A model generated the notes under the pieces. That model saw only the letters and a program-made list of their open reading frames with translations. It searched no databases and had not been told where the DNA came from. Below, piece after piece: positions 1-8,237 of a stretch of 64,000 bases of DNA (position 1 is the stretch's first letter; every line of letters begins with the position of its first letter). The translations under genes and the position numbers were made by a program. This DNA comes from Catellatospora paridis (lineage in GTDB: Bacteria; Actinomycetota; Actinomycetes; Mycobacteriales; Micromonosporaceae). The stretch covers positions 62,001-126,000 of the forward strand of contig NZ_WBZD01000042.1 of the NCBI RefSeq assembly GCF_009720365.1. Direction: 5' to 3'.

Positions 1-1520
1 AGCGGGGCGAGCAGCCGGACCGCGGCCAGGTCGGTGATCGCGTTGCGCACGTCCCAGTAGGTCTCGTGGGCGTTGCTGTTGACCATCTGGTACTTGCCGT
101 TGATCAGCTGGAACCGGTTCTGGTAGAAGCGCAGCGCGTCCTTCATGTACGGGTACACGGTGTTCTGCAGGTACGCGGTGTCGTTGGTGTACCGGTACTG
201 CAGGTACATGTTGTACGCGGCCTCGGTGCCGGTGGAGTAGATGTCGTTGACGTAGTCGCTGCCCACGGTGCCGCGGGCGTTGCCGTCCCAGCCCATCGTC
301 TCGGGCACCCACAGCGAGTCGGTGCCGTACCTGGTCTGCGTGTACGCCTTCAACGCGGTGTAGTTGCGGCTGTAGAGCCGGTTGAACACCGCCATCATGT
401 CGGCGTGGTTGCTGGCCAGGAACGAGTTGTAGACGTCGCGCTGGTTCCAGTACCAGTAGCCGTTGCTCCACTTGGTCTGGTCGCCGGTGGCCCGGAACAC
501 GCCGTTGATGAAGTGCACCGGGTAGTTGCCGTACCCGCCCGCCGCGATCATGTACGTGGACAGGTAGTACACGTTCTCCAGGTAGTCGGCGTCGCCGGCG
601 GAGTTCGAGTACTGCACGAACGACTTGCCCCAGAAGTTGTGCCACCAGTTCTTGTAGTTGGTGAACGTGGTGCTGTAACCGGTCGACTTGGCCGAGGCGA
701 GCTGGTTCTTCGCCTGCGCGACGGAGTCGAGGTTCGGCGAGTTGATCCGGCTGGCCGCGGTGAACCAGATGGTGTAGCTCGACGTGGGCGTGATGCTCAG
801 CCGCACCCGGGTGCCGTTGACCACCGAGGCGCTGTAGGACGCGCCCTCGACGGTGGCGGCGAAGGTGTAGCCGAAGTTGTTCGGATCGGCCTGGCCCCGG
901 CTGAACCACGCCGCGGAGGCGTCGCTGCCGGTGGACACCGTGCGCCAGGTGGTCAGGTTGGGCACGTCGGCGCTGTTGGAGACCCCGTTCGGGTCCCACA
1001 GGCTCAGCTCCAGCGTCGCGGCCGACACCCCGCCACGGGTGTCGTCGACGTGGATGCCCATCACTTCGGAGTTGGGCGAGCCCATGATCGTGACGGTGCG
1101 GTTGCTGTCGTACTTCGTGGTCAGCGTGCCGTCGTAGAGCGACAGCCGCTGCTGGAAGGTGCTCGACCCGGCATCGATGGCCGGGCTGGTGTTGAAGTTG
1201 AGCATGCCGGCCGCGAACGCCGACTGCTGCGACAGGTCCACGCCGGAGACCTGGGCGGTGATCCCGTTCTGGGACCAGACCATGGCTCCGGTGCGGCCGT
1301 TGCCGACGGTCAGTCCGTGCAGCGGGTTGGTGTTCTGGCGGTTGTAGACGAGGTCGTGCTTGGACAGGTAGCCGGCGTAGTTGACGTTGAGGGCGCCGGT
1401 GGAGGAGTTGAAGGCGGCATCGGTCGGGGATGCCAGGGCGGGCGCGGCGGGGACGGCCGCGCCCAGGCCCGCGGCGAGTACCGCCGCCAGGGCCAGGCGT
1501 AACGACTTGCTGAGGTTCAT
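1..1520 (-). CDS. secreted GH95-like glycoside hydrolase, 3' end outside window
   Basis: The first 506 codons are visible; the reading frame runs off the left edge without a stop. Translation begins MNLSKSLRLALAAVLAAG, a signal peptide ending near AxA at about residue 29, so the product is secreted. ATG at 1520 is preceded by a GGAGG ribosome site. The N-terminal part (LVYNRQNTNPLHGLTVGNG, about residues 55-75) resembles the N-terminal beta-sandwich domain (DUF5703 type) of GH95-related enzymes. The later part is aromatic-rich helical sequence consistent with an (alpha/alpha)6 barrel. GH95 enzymes act on alpha-L-fucosides or galactosides, but the catalytic region cannot be checked because the gene is cut. 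A palindrome 65 bases upstream is the likely control site. Family assignment is moderately sure, substrate unknown. Confidence 0.65.
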   Translation of the reverse strand, partial: MNLSKSLRLALAAVLAAGLGAAVPAAPALASPTDAAFNSSTGALNVNYAGYLSKHDLVYNRQNTNPLHGLTVGNGRTGAMVWSQNGITAQVSGVDLSQQSAFAAGMLNFNTSPAIDAGSSTFQQRLSLYDGTLTTKYDSNRTVTIMGSPNSEVMGIHVDDTRGGVSAATLELSLWDPNGVSNSADVPNLTTWRTVSTGSDASAAWFSRGQADPNNFGYTFAATVEGASYSASVVNGTRVRLSITPTSSYTIWFTAASRINSPNLDSVAQAKNQLASAKSTGYSTTFTNYKNWWHNFWGKSFVQYSNSAGDADYLENVYYLSTYMIAAGGYGNYPVHFINGVFRATGDQTKWSNGYWYWNQRDVYNSFLASNHADMMAVFNRLYSRNYTALKAYTQTRYGTDSLWVPETMGWDGNARGTVGSDYVNDIYSTGTEAAYNMYLQYRYTNDTAYLQNTVYPYMKDALRFYQNRFQLINGKYQMVNSNAHETYWDVRNAITDLAAVRLLAP

Positions 1521-1584
1521 GGGGGAAAACCTCCGCGAAATGTGGGGGCAGAGTTTCCGGCCTGTTACCAGACCGTGTATGAAA

Positions 1585-1598
1585 TATCCTATAGGATA
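1585..1598. promoter_or_regulatory. palindromic operator upstream of the GH95-like gene
   Basis: TATCCTATAGGATA is a perfect 14-bp palindrome in the AT-rich gap between the polyprenyl synthase stop (1679) and the hydrolase start (1520). Its core TCCTATAGGA recurs at 9555-9564 upstream of the ThuA-domain gene. A dimeric (for example GntR- or LacI-type) repressor site is inferred; the regulator is not in the window. Confidence 0.5.
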
Positions 1599-1678
1599 GA
1601 TGAAGATCAGGTTAAGACATGTCTCTGCTTATATCGAAAATTGGTGACCTCAGTGGAAATGTGAGCGATCCTGTTGCC

Positions 1679-2761
1679 TTACACCGATCTGCTCGCCACG
1701 AAGTCGGCCAGCGCCCCCAGCGCCTGCCGCGACTCCTCCGCCACATCCAGGAATTCCAGCGCCCGCAGCGCTTCGGCGCGGGCCGCCTCGATCCGCTCCT
1801 CCACCGCCGCCAGCGCACCCGACTCCGCCATCACCGCACGCACCCGTGCCGCGCCCGCCTCGTCCAGACCTGCTTCTCCCACGTGTGCCGACAGCACCGC
1901 ACGCGATCGCACATCCCCGCGCGCGAACGCCTCCGCCAGCAGGGTCGTCGGCTTGGCCTGGCGCAGGTCGTCCAGCACCGACTTGCCGGTGCGCGCCGGG
2001 TCGCCGAACACCCCCAGCACATCGTCACGCAGCTGGAACGCCTCGCCCAGCGGCTCCCCGAAGGCGGCCAGCCCGGCCAGCACCGCGTCGCTCGCCCCCG
2101 CCAGCGCGGCCCCGATCTGCAGCGGCCGCACCACCGAGTACCGCGCCGTCTTCAGCTGCACCACCCGCGCCGCCCGCGCCCGCGCACCGGGCCCGAAGTC
2201 GCCCATGGCCTGCGCCACGACCTCCAGGTACTCCCCCGCCACCGCCTCGGCCCGCATCACCGCGAACAGCCGCTGCGCCTGTGCCAGCCGCGCCGGCGCC
2301 GCCGGGCAGCCCACCAGCAGTTCCTCGGCCCACATCGCGCACAGGTCCCCGCACAGCAGCGCGGTGTTGCGCCCGAACGAGCGCGCGTCACCCCGCCACC
2401 CGTGCCGGGCATGCGCCGCCGCGAACTCCTCGTGCATCGACGGCTGCCCCCGGCGGCGGCTGCCCGCGTCGATGATGTCGTCGTGGATCAGCGCGAAGCA
2501 GTGGAACAGCTCCAGCGCCGCGCCCGCGGTCACCGCCGCCTGGTCCTCGCCCCGCTCCTCGGACGCGGCCACCCCGCGCCAGGCCCAGTAGCAGAACGCC
2601 GGCCGCAGCCGCTTGCCACCGGTGAGGATGAACCGGCGCACGGTGTCCAGCATCGGCCGCAGGTCGTCGTCGGGCCACAGCAGCCGCTGCCCGTCCACGA
2701 ACCCGGCCAGCACCGCATCGATCCTGGCCGCCAACGGCGTAGGCGCAGGCGCGAGCGTCAC
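1679..2761 (-). CDS. polyprenyl (geranylgeranyl-type) diphosphate synthase
   Basis: A 360-residue trans-isoprenyl diphosphate synthase, expected to condense IPP with an allylic diphosphate. It shows GGKRLRP (about residues 48-54), the first aspartate-rich motif DDIID (94-98) and a second site LRDDVLG near residue 250. Chain length cannot be read reliably, but C20 is usual for this class. GTG at 2761 is chosen because it overlaps the eboF-like stop as GTGA, giving translational coupling; no better start lies upstream. It is the last gene of the ebo-type operon, so its product is probably the prenyl donor for the UbiA enzyme encoded five genes upstream (inference). Confidence 0.9.
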   Translation of the reverse strand: MTLAPAPTPLAARIDAVLAGFVDGQRLLWPDDDLRPMLDTVRRFILTGGKRLRPAFCYWAWRGVAASEERGEDQAAVTAGAALELFHCFALIHDDIIDAGSRRRGQPSMHEEFAAAHARHGWRGDARSFGRNTALLCGDLCAMWAEELLVGCPAAPARLAQAQRLFAVMRAEAVAGEYLEVVAQAMGDFGPGARARAARVVQLKTARYSVVRPLQIGAALAGASDAVLAGLAAFGEPLGEAFQLRDDVLGVFGDPARTGKSVLDDLRQAKPTTLLAEAFARGDVRSRAVLSAHVGEAGLDEAGAARVRAVMAESGALAAVEERIEAARAEALRALEFLDVAEESRQALGALADFVASRSV

Positions 2762-4128
2762 GGCGCACCTCCCGCCAAACGGAGGAGCAGGGACTTCACG
2801 TCGGTGGCGGCGATGCGGTCCACGGCGGGAGCGGGGTCGGTGCACAGCAGCAGCGGGGCGTCGTCGGCGCCGGGCGGCAGCAGGCCGTGCGAGCCGCGGA
2901 TCGCATCCGCGCCCGCGTCCAGGCCTACCACGTTCATGCGGTATCGCATGCCGAGCTTCTTGCGCACCAGCGCCTTGGCCGCGCGGCCCTTCGCCGCACC
3001 CGGCCCGGCCGGGTCGAACAGCAGCTCCGCCGGGTCGTAGCCGGGCTTACGGTGGATCTCCACGTGGGTGGCGAAGTCCGGCGCGCGGGCGTCGTCGAGC
3101 CAGTAGTAGTAGGTGAACCAGGAGTCCGGCTCGGCCAGCAGCACCAGCTCGCCGCTGCGCTCGTGGTCCAGACCCTGCCCGGCCTTGCCGGACTCGTCGA
3201 GCACCTGCCCGACGCCGGGCAGCTCGGCGCACAGCTTCGCCACCGCGGCGACGTCGGCGGGGTCGCGCACGTAGACGTGGGCGACCTGGTGGTCGGCGAC
3301 CGCGAAGGCGCGCGAGGTCCACGGGTCGAGGTACTCCATGCCGTCCTGGGTGTGCACGTGCAGCAGCCCGGCGGCGCGCAGCGCCCGGTTGACGTGCACC
3401 GGGCGGCTGACGTCGGTGATGCCGTACTCCGACAGCGCGACGACGGTCGCACCGCGTGCGGCGGCCGCGTCCAGCAGCGGGCCCAGCGTGGCGTCCAGTT
3501 CGGCGGCGGCAGCCGCGGCCTGCGGCGCGGACGGACCGAAGCGCTGCAGGTCGTAGTCGAGGTGCGGGACGTACACCAGGGTCAGGTCCGGGTTGCGGGT
3601 GGCCATCACGTGCACGGCCGCCGCGGCGATCCAGGCCGAGGAGGCGATGCCCGCGCCCGGCCCCCAGTAGCTGAACAGCGGGAACGTCGGCAGCTCGTCG
3701 TGCAGCTCGGCCGGGATCGTGTAGCAGTCGGGGTCCTTGCGGCCGTCGGCGCGGTAGATCGGGCGGGGCGTGATCGTCCAGTCGACGTCCGCGCCCATGG
3801 CATACCACCAGCAGATGTTGGCCACGGTGTAGCCGGGCCGCTCGCGGCGCACCGCGTCCCAGACCCGCTCCCCCTCGACGAGCGCGTGGCTCTGCCGCCA
3901 CAGCAGCACCTCGCCGAGGTCGCGGAAGTACCAGCCGTTGCCGACGATGCCGTGCCCCGCCGGGGTCTCGCCGGTGAGGAAGGTGGCCTGCACCGAGCAG
4001 GTCACCGCGGGCACGACCGGGTCGAGCCGGGCGGTGAACCCGCCGGCGAACGCGGCACGCAGCCGCGGCATGTGCGCCAGCAGCCGGGGCGTCAGCCCGA
4101 CCACGTTCAGCACGACGAGTGGCTTCAT
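2758..4128 (-). CDS. eboF: EboF-type alkaline phosphatase/phosphodiesterase superfamily protein
   Basis: A 456-residue protein of the alkaline-phosphatase fold (type I phosphodiesterase/nucleotide pyrophosphatase). The likely nucleophile is Thr43 in PAVTCSVQATF. Probable metal-site segments are PHLDYDLQ, LSEYGITDVSRPVH and VADHQVAHVYV. The signature FTYYYWLDDARAPDF is typical of the EboF group as I recall it. No signal peptide or membrane segment is visible. ATG at 4128 overlaps the upstream stop (TGATG), and the stop overlaps the next gene (GTGA). In ebo clusters this family is thought to process a phosphorylated intermediate before or during export; substrate unknown. Confidence 0.85.
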   Translation of the reverse strand: MKPLVVLNVVGLTPRLLAHMPRLRAAFAGGFTARLDPVVPAVTCSVQATFLTGETPAGHGIVGNGWYFRDLGEVLLWRQSHALVEGERVWDAVRRERPGYTVANICWWYAMGADVDWTITPRPIYRADGRKDPDCYTIPAELHDELPTFPLFSYWGPGAGIASSAWIAAAAVHVMATRNPDLTLVYVPHLDYDLQRFGPSAPQAAAAAAELDATLGPLLDAAAARGATVVALSEYGITDVSRPVHVNRALRAAGLLHVHTQDGMEYLDPWTSRAFAVADHQVAHVYVRDPADVAAVAKLCAELPGVGQVLDESGKAGQGLDHERSGELVLLAEPDSWFTYYYWLDDARAPDFATHVEIHRKPGYDPAELLFDPAGPGAAKGRAAKALVRKKLGMRYRMNVVGLDAGADAIRGSHGLLPPGADDAPLLLCTDPAPAVDRIAATDVKSLLLRLAGGAP

Positions 4129-5246
4129 CAGCAGACCCCCAGGGCGGCGAACTGGTCGCGGGCGAAGGCGAGTTCGGCGGCGATGCCCTCGGCCAGCCCG
4201 GCGTCGTCGACGGGACGGGCCGACGGCGGCAGCACGTCCCAGGTGTACGTCTCGACCTCGAAGTGGTCGCAGTCGCTGCTGGTCAGCAGCGCCGCCAGGC
4301 CCTCGCGCAGCACCGTGGAGCTGGTGCGCAGCGGGTCGAGCGCGGCGGCGTGCAGCGGCGCGTGGAAGTGGATGCGCCACGGTCCGGGCGCGTCGGAGGC
4401 CAGGGCCTGCGGCAGGTCGTCGAAGCGCTCGCCGGCCGAGCTGCGGGTCTGGTGCAGGAACCGCGGTTCGGCGTACGCCGCCAGCACCTGCCGGGCCGCC
4501 TGCGGGTCCTCGACTTCGAGAGCCTGCGACACCTGCACCTTGACCACGGCGACCCCGGCCGCCTTGAGCTTGGCGACTGCGTCGACCGGGTCCTCCCAGC
4601 CGCAGGCCAGGTGCGCCAGGTCGACGCAGACGCCCAGGTGCTCGCTGGCGACCGCGGACAGCGCCGCGACGGCCTGGTCGGTGGACTCGACCACGCAGCC
4701 GGGCTCGGGCTCCAGCGCGACCCGGATCGGGCGCTCGCCCCGGGCCAGGCCCGCGGCCAGCTCGTCGAGCTGCGCCTTGGCGGCCCGGAAGCGGCGGCGG
4801 TCCCACGGCTCGCGCCAGGCCAGCGGCAGCGTCGAGATGGAACCGCGGGCGGCGTCGTCGGGCAGCAGCTCGGCCAGCACGAGCGCCAGGTCCAGGGTGT
4901 ATCGCAGCCGCCGCGGGTCGGTCCAGTCCGGCAGATACACGTCGTGCTTGACCACCGGCGCCTGGAAGGCCTGGTACGGGAAGCCGTTGAGGGTCACCGT
5001 CTCCAGCCCGCGCACGGTCAGCTCGCGGCGCAGCCGCGCCCGCAACTGCGGCTGCTCGGCCAGAGCGCGGGCGACCGGGGCGGCCAGCCACAGGCCGAGC
5101 CCGAGCAGGTCGACGCCCAGGCGCTCGCGCACCGGCACGGCGAACCGGTCGAGCTGGGAGAGCACCCCGTCGAAGTCCTCCGCGGCGTGCACGTTCGTGC
5201 AGTACGCCAGGTGCACCGTCGCACCGTCGGCGTCGCGCAGCCGCAT
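4128..5246 (-). CDS. eboE: EboE-type metabolite traffic protein (xylose-isomerase-like)
   Basis: A 372-residue TIM-barrel-like protein. It begins MRLRDADGATVHLAYCTNVH and carries VTLNGFPYQAF and KHDVYLPDWTDPRRL, followed by ISTLPLAWREPW and LEPEPGCVVE. This pattern matches the EboE branch of sugar-phosphate isomerase/xylose-isomerase-like proteins. EboE is genetically required for precursor traffic to the periplasm in cyanobacterial scytonemin clusters, but its reaction is not established. Start ATG 5246 overlaps the eboB stop as TGATG, and its own stop overlaps eboF the same way, so the three are translated as one unit. Confidence 0.85.
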   Translation of the reverse strand: MRLRDADGATVHLAYCTNVHAAEDFDGVLSQLDRFAVPVRERLGVDLLGLGLWLAAPVARALAEQPQLRARLRRELTVRGLETVTLNGFPYQAFQAPVVKHDVYLPDWTDPRRLRYTLDLALVLAELLPDDAARGSISTLPLAWREPWDRRRFRAAKAQLDELAAGLARGERPIRVALEPEPGCVVESTDQAVAALSAVASEHLGVCVDLAHLACGWEDPVDAVAKLKAAGVAVVKVQVSQALEVEDPQAARQVLAAYAEPRFLHQTRSSAGERFDDLPQALASDAPGPWRIHFHAPLHAAALDPLRTSSTVLREGLAALLTSSDCDHFEVETYTWDVLPPSARPVDDAGLAEGIAAELAFARDQFAALGVC

Positions 5247-6094
5247 CACGAACCCCCGCGCAGGATCGAGTTGCCCGCGAAGGTGCCCTCGGTGGCCACG
5301 TCGTCGAGGTCGAGTCGGCCGGACTGGCCGTAGAACTCGACCGGGTTGCGCCACAGCACCCGGTCGACGTCGTCGTCGCTGAACCCGGCCGCCAGCATCG
5401 CCTCGCCCGTACGCAGGGTGAGCAGCGGATCGGACTTGCCCCAGTCGGCGGCCGAGTTGACCAGCATCCGCTCCAGGCCGTACTCGCGCAGGATCGCGAC
5501 CATCCGGTCCGGCGACATCTTGGTGTCGGGGTAGATGGAGAAGCCCATCCAGCAGCCGCTGCCGGCGACCTCGCCGACGGTCGGCTCGTTCAGGTGGTCG
5601 AGCACGACCAGGCCCGGGTCGATGCCGGACTCCTTGACCACGTCGAGGCTGCGCCGGGTGCCGACGACCTTGTCCCGGTGCGGGGTGTGCACCAGCGCGG
5701 GCAGCTCGTGCGCGCGGGCCAACTCCAGCTGCGCCGCGAACACCTCGTCCTCCTCCGGCGTCATCGAGTCGTACCCGGTCTCGCCCACCGCGACGACCCG
5801 GTCCTTTTCCAGGTAGCGCGGCAGCAGGGCCAGCACCTCGCGGCAGCGCGGGTCGTTGGCCTCCTTCGGGTTCAGCGCGATGGTGCAGTGGTGCCGGATG
5901 CCGTACTGGCTCGCCCGGAACGGCTCCCACCCGATGAGCGCGTCGAAGTAGTCGGTGAACGAGCCGGTGTTGGTGCGGGGCTGGCCGAGCCAGAAAGCCG
6001 GCTCGACCAGCGCTCGCACCCCAGCCGCCGCCATCCGCTCATAGTCGTCGGTGGTGCGCGAGGTCATGTGGATGTGCGGATCGAAGATGCGCAT
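5246..6094 (-). CDS. eboB: EboB, TatD-like metal-dependent hydrolase
   Basis: A 282-residue amidohydrolase-fold protein of the TatD/EboB group. The metal-binding DPHIH is at residues 5-9, followed by HMTSRTTDDYERMAAAGV and EPAFWLGQPRT, which are EboB hallmarks. Further probable ligands are GETGYDS, LVHTPHRDK and VLDHLNE. No export signal is seen. ATG 6094 overlaps the preceding eboA-fusion stop (TGATG), which fixes the start. Its role in ebo clusters is unproven; a hydrolytic step on the transported metabolite is the usual guess. Confidence 0.9.
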   Translation of the reverse strand: MRIFDPHIHMTSRTTDDYERMAAAGVRALVEPAFWLGQPRTNTGSFTDYFDALIGWEPFRASQYGIRHHCTIALNPKEANDPRCREVLALLPRYLEKDRVVAVGETGYDSMTPEEDEVFAAQLELARAHELPALVHTPHRDKVVGTRRSLDVVKESGIDPGLVVLDHLNEPTVGEVAGSGCWMGFSIYPDTKMSPDRMVAILREYGLERMLVNSAADWGKSDPLLTLRTGEAMLAAGFSDDDVDRVLWRNPVEFYGQSGRLDLDDVATEGTFAGNSILRGGS

Positions 6095-7398
6095 CAATGC
6101 AGCCTCTCCAGGAGGTCGACGGCGTCGTCGGGCATGGTGCGGCCGGCCGCCTCGCGCTCGCGGCGCAATGCCGCCAGCATCCGGCCCAGCTCGGCGTCGG
6201 CCCGCTGCGCCAGTCCGTCGACGCCGGACAGCGGCAGGCCCATGAACACGCTCTTGAGCACGCCCTGACGCCACTCGGCGTCGGGCAGGTCCCGGGCGGC
6301 GGGGCCGAGCGCGGCGGCCACCAGCCGGGTGTCGTTGCTGCGCAACGCGTCGCGGACCAGGTCCGGCTGCGGGTAGGCCAGCAGCACCGCCCGCTTCTCG
6401 TCGTTGTCGCCGTAGCGGTAGAGCTGCTCGGCCTCGTCGGAGGTGAGCGTGACGGCGCCGAGCAGTCGCACCCGGACGTCCTCGGCGGCGGCGCGGCCGA
6501 CCCGGCGGCGGGCCGCGGGCAGCAGCGTCGCGATCGCGGCCGGGTCGCGGGCGAGCTGGTCGAGCGCGTCGCCGAGCCACTGTACGGCGCGCAGGAAGCT
6601 CAGCGAGCGGGCGGCGACGTCGGGGGCGGCGTGCGAGTGCCGGGGCAGTTCCACGGCGACCAGGCCGCGGTAGCCGGTCTCGGCCAGCGCCCGCAGCACC
6701 GGCGGGAAGTCGATCTCGCCGTCGCCGAATTCCAGGTGCTCGTGCACGCCCCGGCGCATGTCGTCGATCTGCACGTTGACCAGGTACGGCCCGGCGATGC
6801 GCACGCATTCGGCGACGTCGGCGGGCTCGTTGGCGCGGCAGTGCCCGATGTCGAGGGTCAGTTTGAGGCCCGCGCCGACCAGCTCGCGCAGCCGCGTCCA
6901 GTCGGCCAGCGTCTCGACGAGCATGCCCGGCTCGGGTTCGAAGCCCACCGCCACGCCGCGCTCGGCGGCGTACGCGACGACCTCGGCGCAGCCCTCGGCC
7001 AGCAGCTGCCAGGCGACCTCGGCCGACACGTGCGCCGGTCGCACCCCCGCCCAGAACGACACGGCTTCGGCGTGGAGCCCGGCGGCGATGTCGATCGCGC
7101 GTTTGAGGAAGTCGACGCGGCGGTGGGCGTCGTCGTGCAGGAACGTGGGCGCGTGCTTGCGCCGCGGGTCGAGCAGGTAGCGCGCCCCGGTCTCCACGAC
7201 CACGCCCAGCTCACGCTCGGCGAGCAGCCGCGCGGTCCGGGCGACCTGGTCTTTCACATCGGGGGCGTACGGGTCCAGGTGCGCGTGGTCGAGCGTCAGC
7301 GCGACGCCCGCGTAGCCCAGCTCGGCGATCACGTCGAGCGCGTCGGCCAGCCGGTGGTTGGCGAATCCGTTGGTGCCGTAGCCGAAGCGCAGGCTCAT
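6094..7398 (-). CDS. eboA: sugar-phosphate isomerase-like TIM barrel fused to EboA domain
   Basis: A 434-residue two-domain protein. Residues 1 to about 265 form a xylose-isomerase-like TIM barrel (MSLRFGYGTNGFANHRL; GFEPEPGML; LTLDIGHC; VQIDDMRRG; VAVELPRH). Residues about 270-434 match EboA, especially LRSNDTRLVAAAL, VLKSVFMGLPLSGVDGL and EREAAGRTM. EboA is normally a separate protein of unknown function, so the fusion ties it physically to an isomerase/epimerase step. ATG 7398 overlaps the UbiA stop as ATGA; the stop overlaps eboB as TGATG. The barrel domain could act on an inositol or sugar phosphate (inference). Confidence 0.88.
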   Translation of the reverse strand: MSLRFGYGTNGFANHRLADALDVIAELGYAGVALTLDHAHLDPYAPDVKDQVARTARLLAERELGVVVETGARYLLDPRRKHAPTFLHDDAHRRVDFLKRAIDIAAGLHAEAVSFWAGVRPAHVSAEVAWQLLAEGCAEVVAYAAERGVAVGFEPEPGMLVETLADWTRLRELVGAGLKLTLDIGHCRANEPADVAECVRIAGPYLVNVQIDDMRRGVHEHLEFGDGEIDFPPVLRALAETGYRGLVAVELPRHSHAAPDVAARSLSFLRAVQWLGDALDQLARDPAAIATLLPAARRRVGRAAAEDVRVRLLGAVTLTSDEAEQLYRYGDNDEKRAVLLAYPQPDLVRDALRSNDTRLVAAALGPAARDLPDAEWRQGVLKSVFMGLPLSGVDGLAQRADAELGRMLAALRREREAAGRTMPDDAVDLLERLH

Positions 7399-8237
7399 GT
7401 CGCTGACACCTTCCTCGCGAGCTTGGCCGCGGCCGGGGCGGCGGTCGCGACCACGGCTCCGACCAGCGGTTTCCCGTCCCGTGCGATGAGCGCGCCCTGC
7501 AGCGCGGGCAGGGAGGTGATCCCTGCCCCGACCGCGGCGCGCACCCGGCCCGCGTCGGGGTGGCGCAGCACCTCGCGCTGGGCCTTGCCGAAGCGGGTGG
7601 CGTACCAGCCCGCCAGTACCGCGGGCAGCCAGCCGCCGCTGCGGCCCGCGGCATGCGTGGCCACCGCCGCGGTCGCGGTCATGGTCAGCGCGGGCAGCAC
7701 CCGGTCGGTGCCGCTGACCTCCCGCCGCGACAGCGCGGTGACGGCGTAGGTGTGCGCGGCGACGGCCAGCGCCGGGCGGGCGGCCTTGCGCAGGTCGCCG
7801 GTGCTCGCGCCGAGCAGCACGTCCAGTCCCCGGCACAGCGCCATCCCGGCGGGCCCGGCCGGGGAGTTCTTCCACCTGATGTCGTACGCCCACACCGCCC
7901 CGGCGAGCAGCCCCGCGGTGGCCAGGGTGCGCTTTCCGCCGCTGGCCGCGGCCAGGGCGAGCCCGGCCACGGTCAGGCCGCCCGCGATGGCCAGTGCTGT
8001 ATCCGGGCTGATCCGCCCGGACGGGATGGGCCGCTCGGGCCGCTCGACGGCGTCGAGTTCCCGGTCGGCCCAGTCGTTGGCGGCCATGCCACCCCAGTAC
8101 AGGCAGACCGACGCCGCGGCGATGCCCGCGGTGCGCGCGTCCAGCGTGCCCGCCGCGGTCGCGCCCGCGACCGCGTCACCGGGCACCGACAGCGCGGCCG
8201 GCGCCCGGACGAGCTGGGCCAGGTCACGCAGTCTCAT
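7395..8237 (-). CDS. eboC: UbiA-family prenyltransferase (EboC type)
   Basis: A 280-residue polytopic membrane prenyltransferase. The first Mg-diphosphate motif NDWADRELD is at residues 54-62, followed by ERPERPIPSGRIS. The second region is AYDIRWKNS, then GPAGMALCRGLDVLLGAS, as in EboC. Seven to nine hydrophobic helices are visible. From memory, actinobacterial members are annotated as SCO3242-family prenyltransferases. ATG 8237 is preferred over the in-frame TTG at 8249 because GAGGG lies just before it; the gene overlaps the cyclase gene by 14 bases. Donor is probably the diphosphate made by the operon's own synthase; acceptor unknown, possibly a cyclitol phosphate (inference). Confidence 0.88.
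   Translation of the reverse strand: MRLRDLAQLVRAPAALSVPGDAVAGATAAGTLDARTAGIAAASVCLYWGGMAANDWADRELDAVERPERPIPSGRISPDTALAIAGGLTVAGLALAAASGGKRTLATAGLLAGAVWAYDIRWKNSPAGPAGMALCRGLDVLLGASTGDLRKAARPALAVAAHTYAVTALSRREVSGTDRVLPALTMTATAAVATHAAGRSGGWLPAVLAGWYATRFGKAQREVLRHPDAGRVRAAVGAGITSLPALQGALIARDGKPLVGAVVATAAPAAAKLARKVSAT

Noticed and set aside
66..1502. Long plus-strand reading frame opposite the GH95-like gene
   Set aside because: Low-complexity Val/Gly/Arg-rich translation typical of an antisense GC-rich frame. The minus strand gives a signal peptide and coherent domain.
2887..5382. Plus-strand 831-residue frame across eboF and eboE
   Set aside because: Shadow of two conserved minus-strand genes; no motif or ribosome site.
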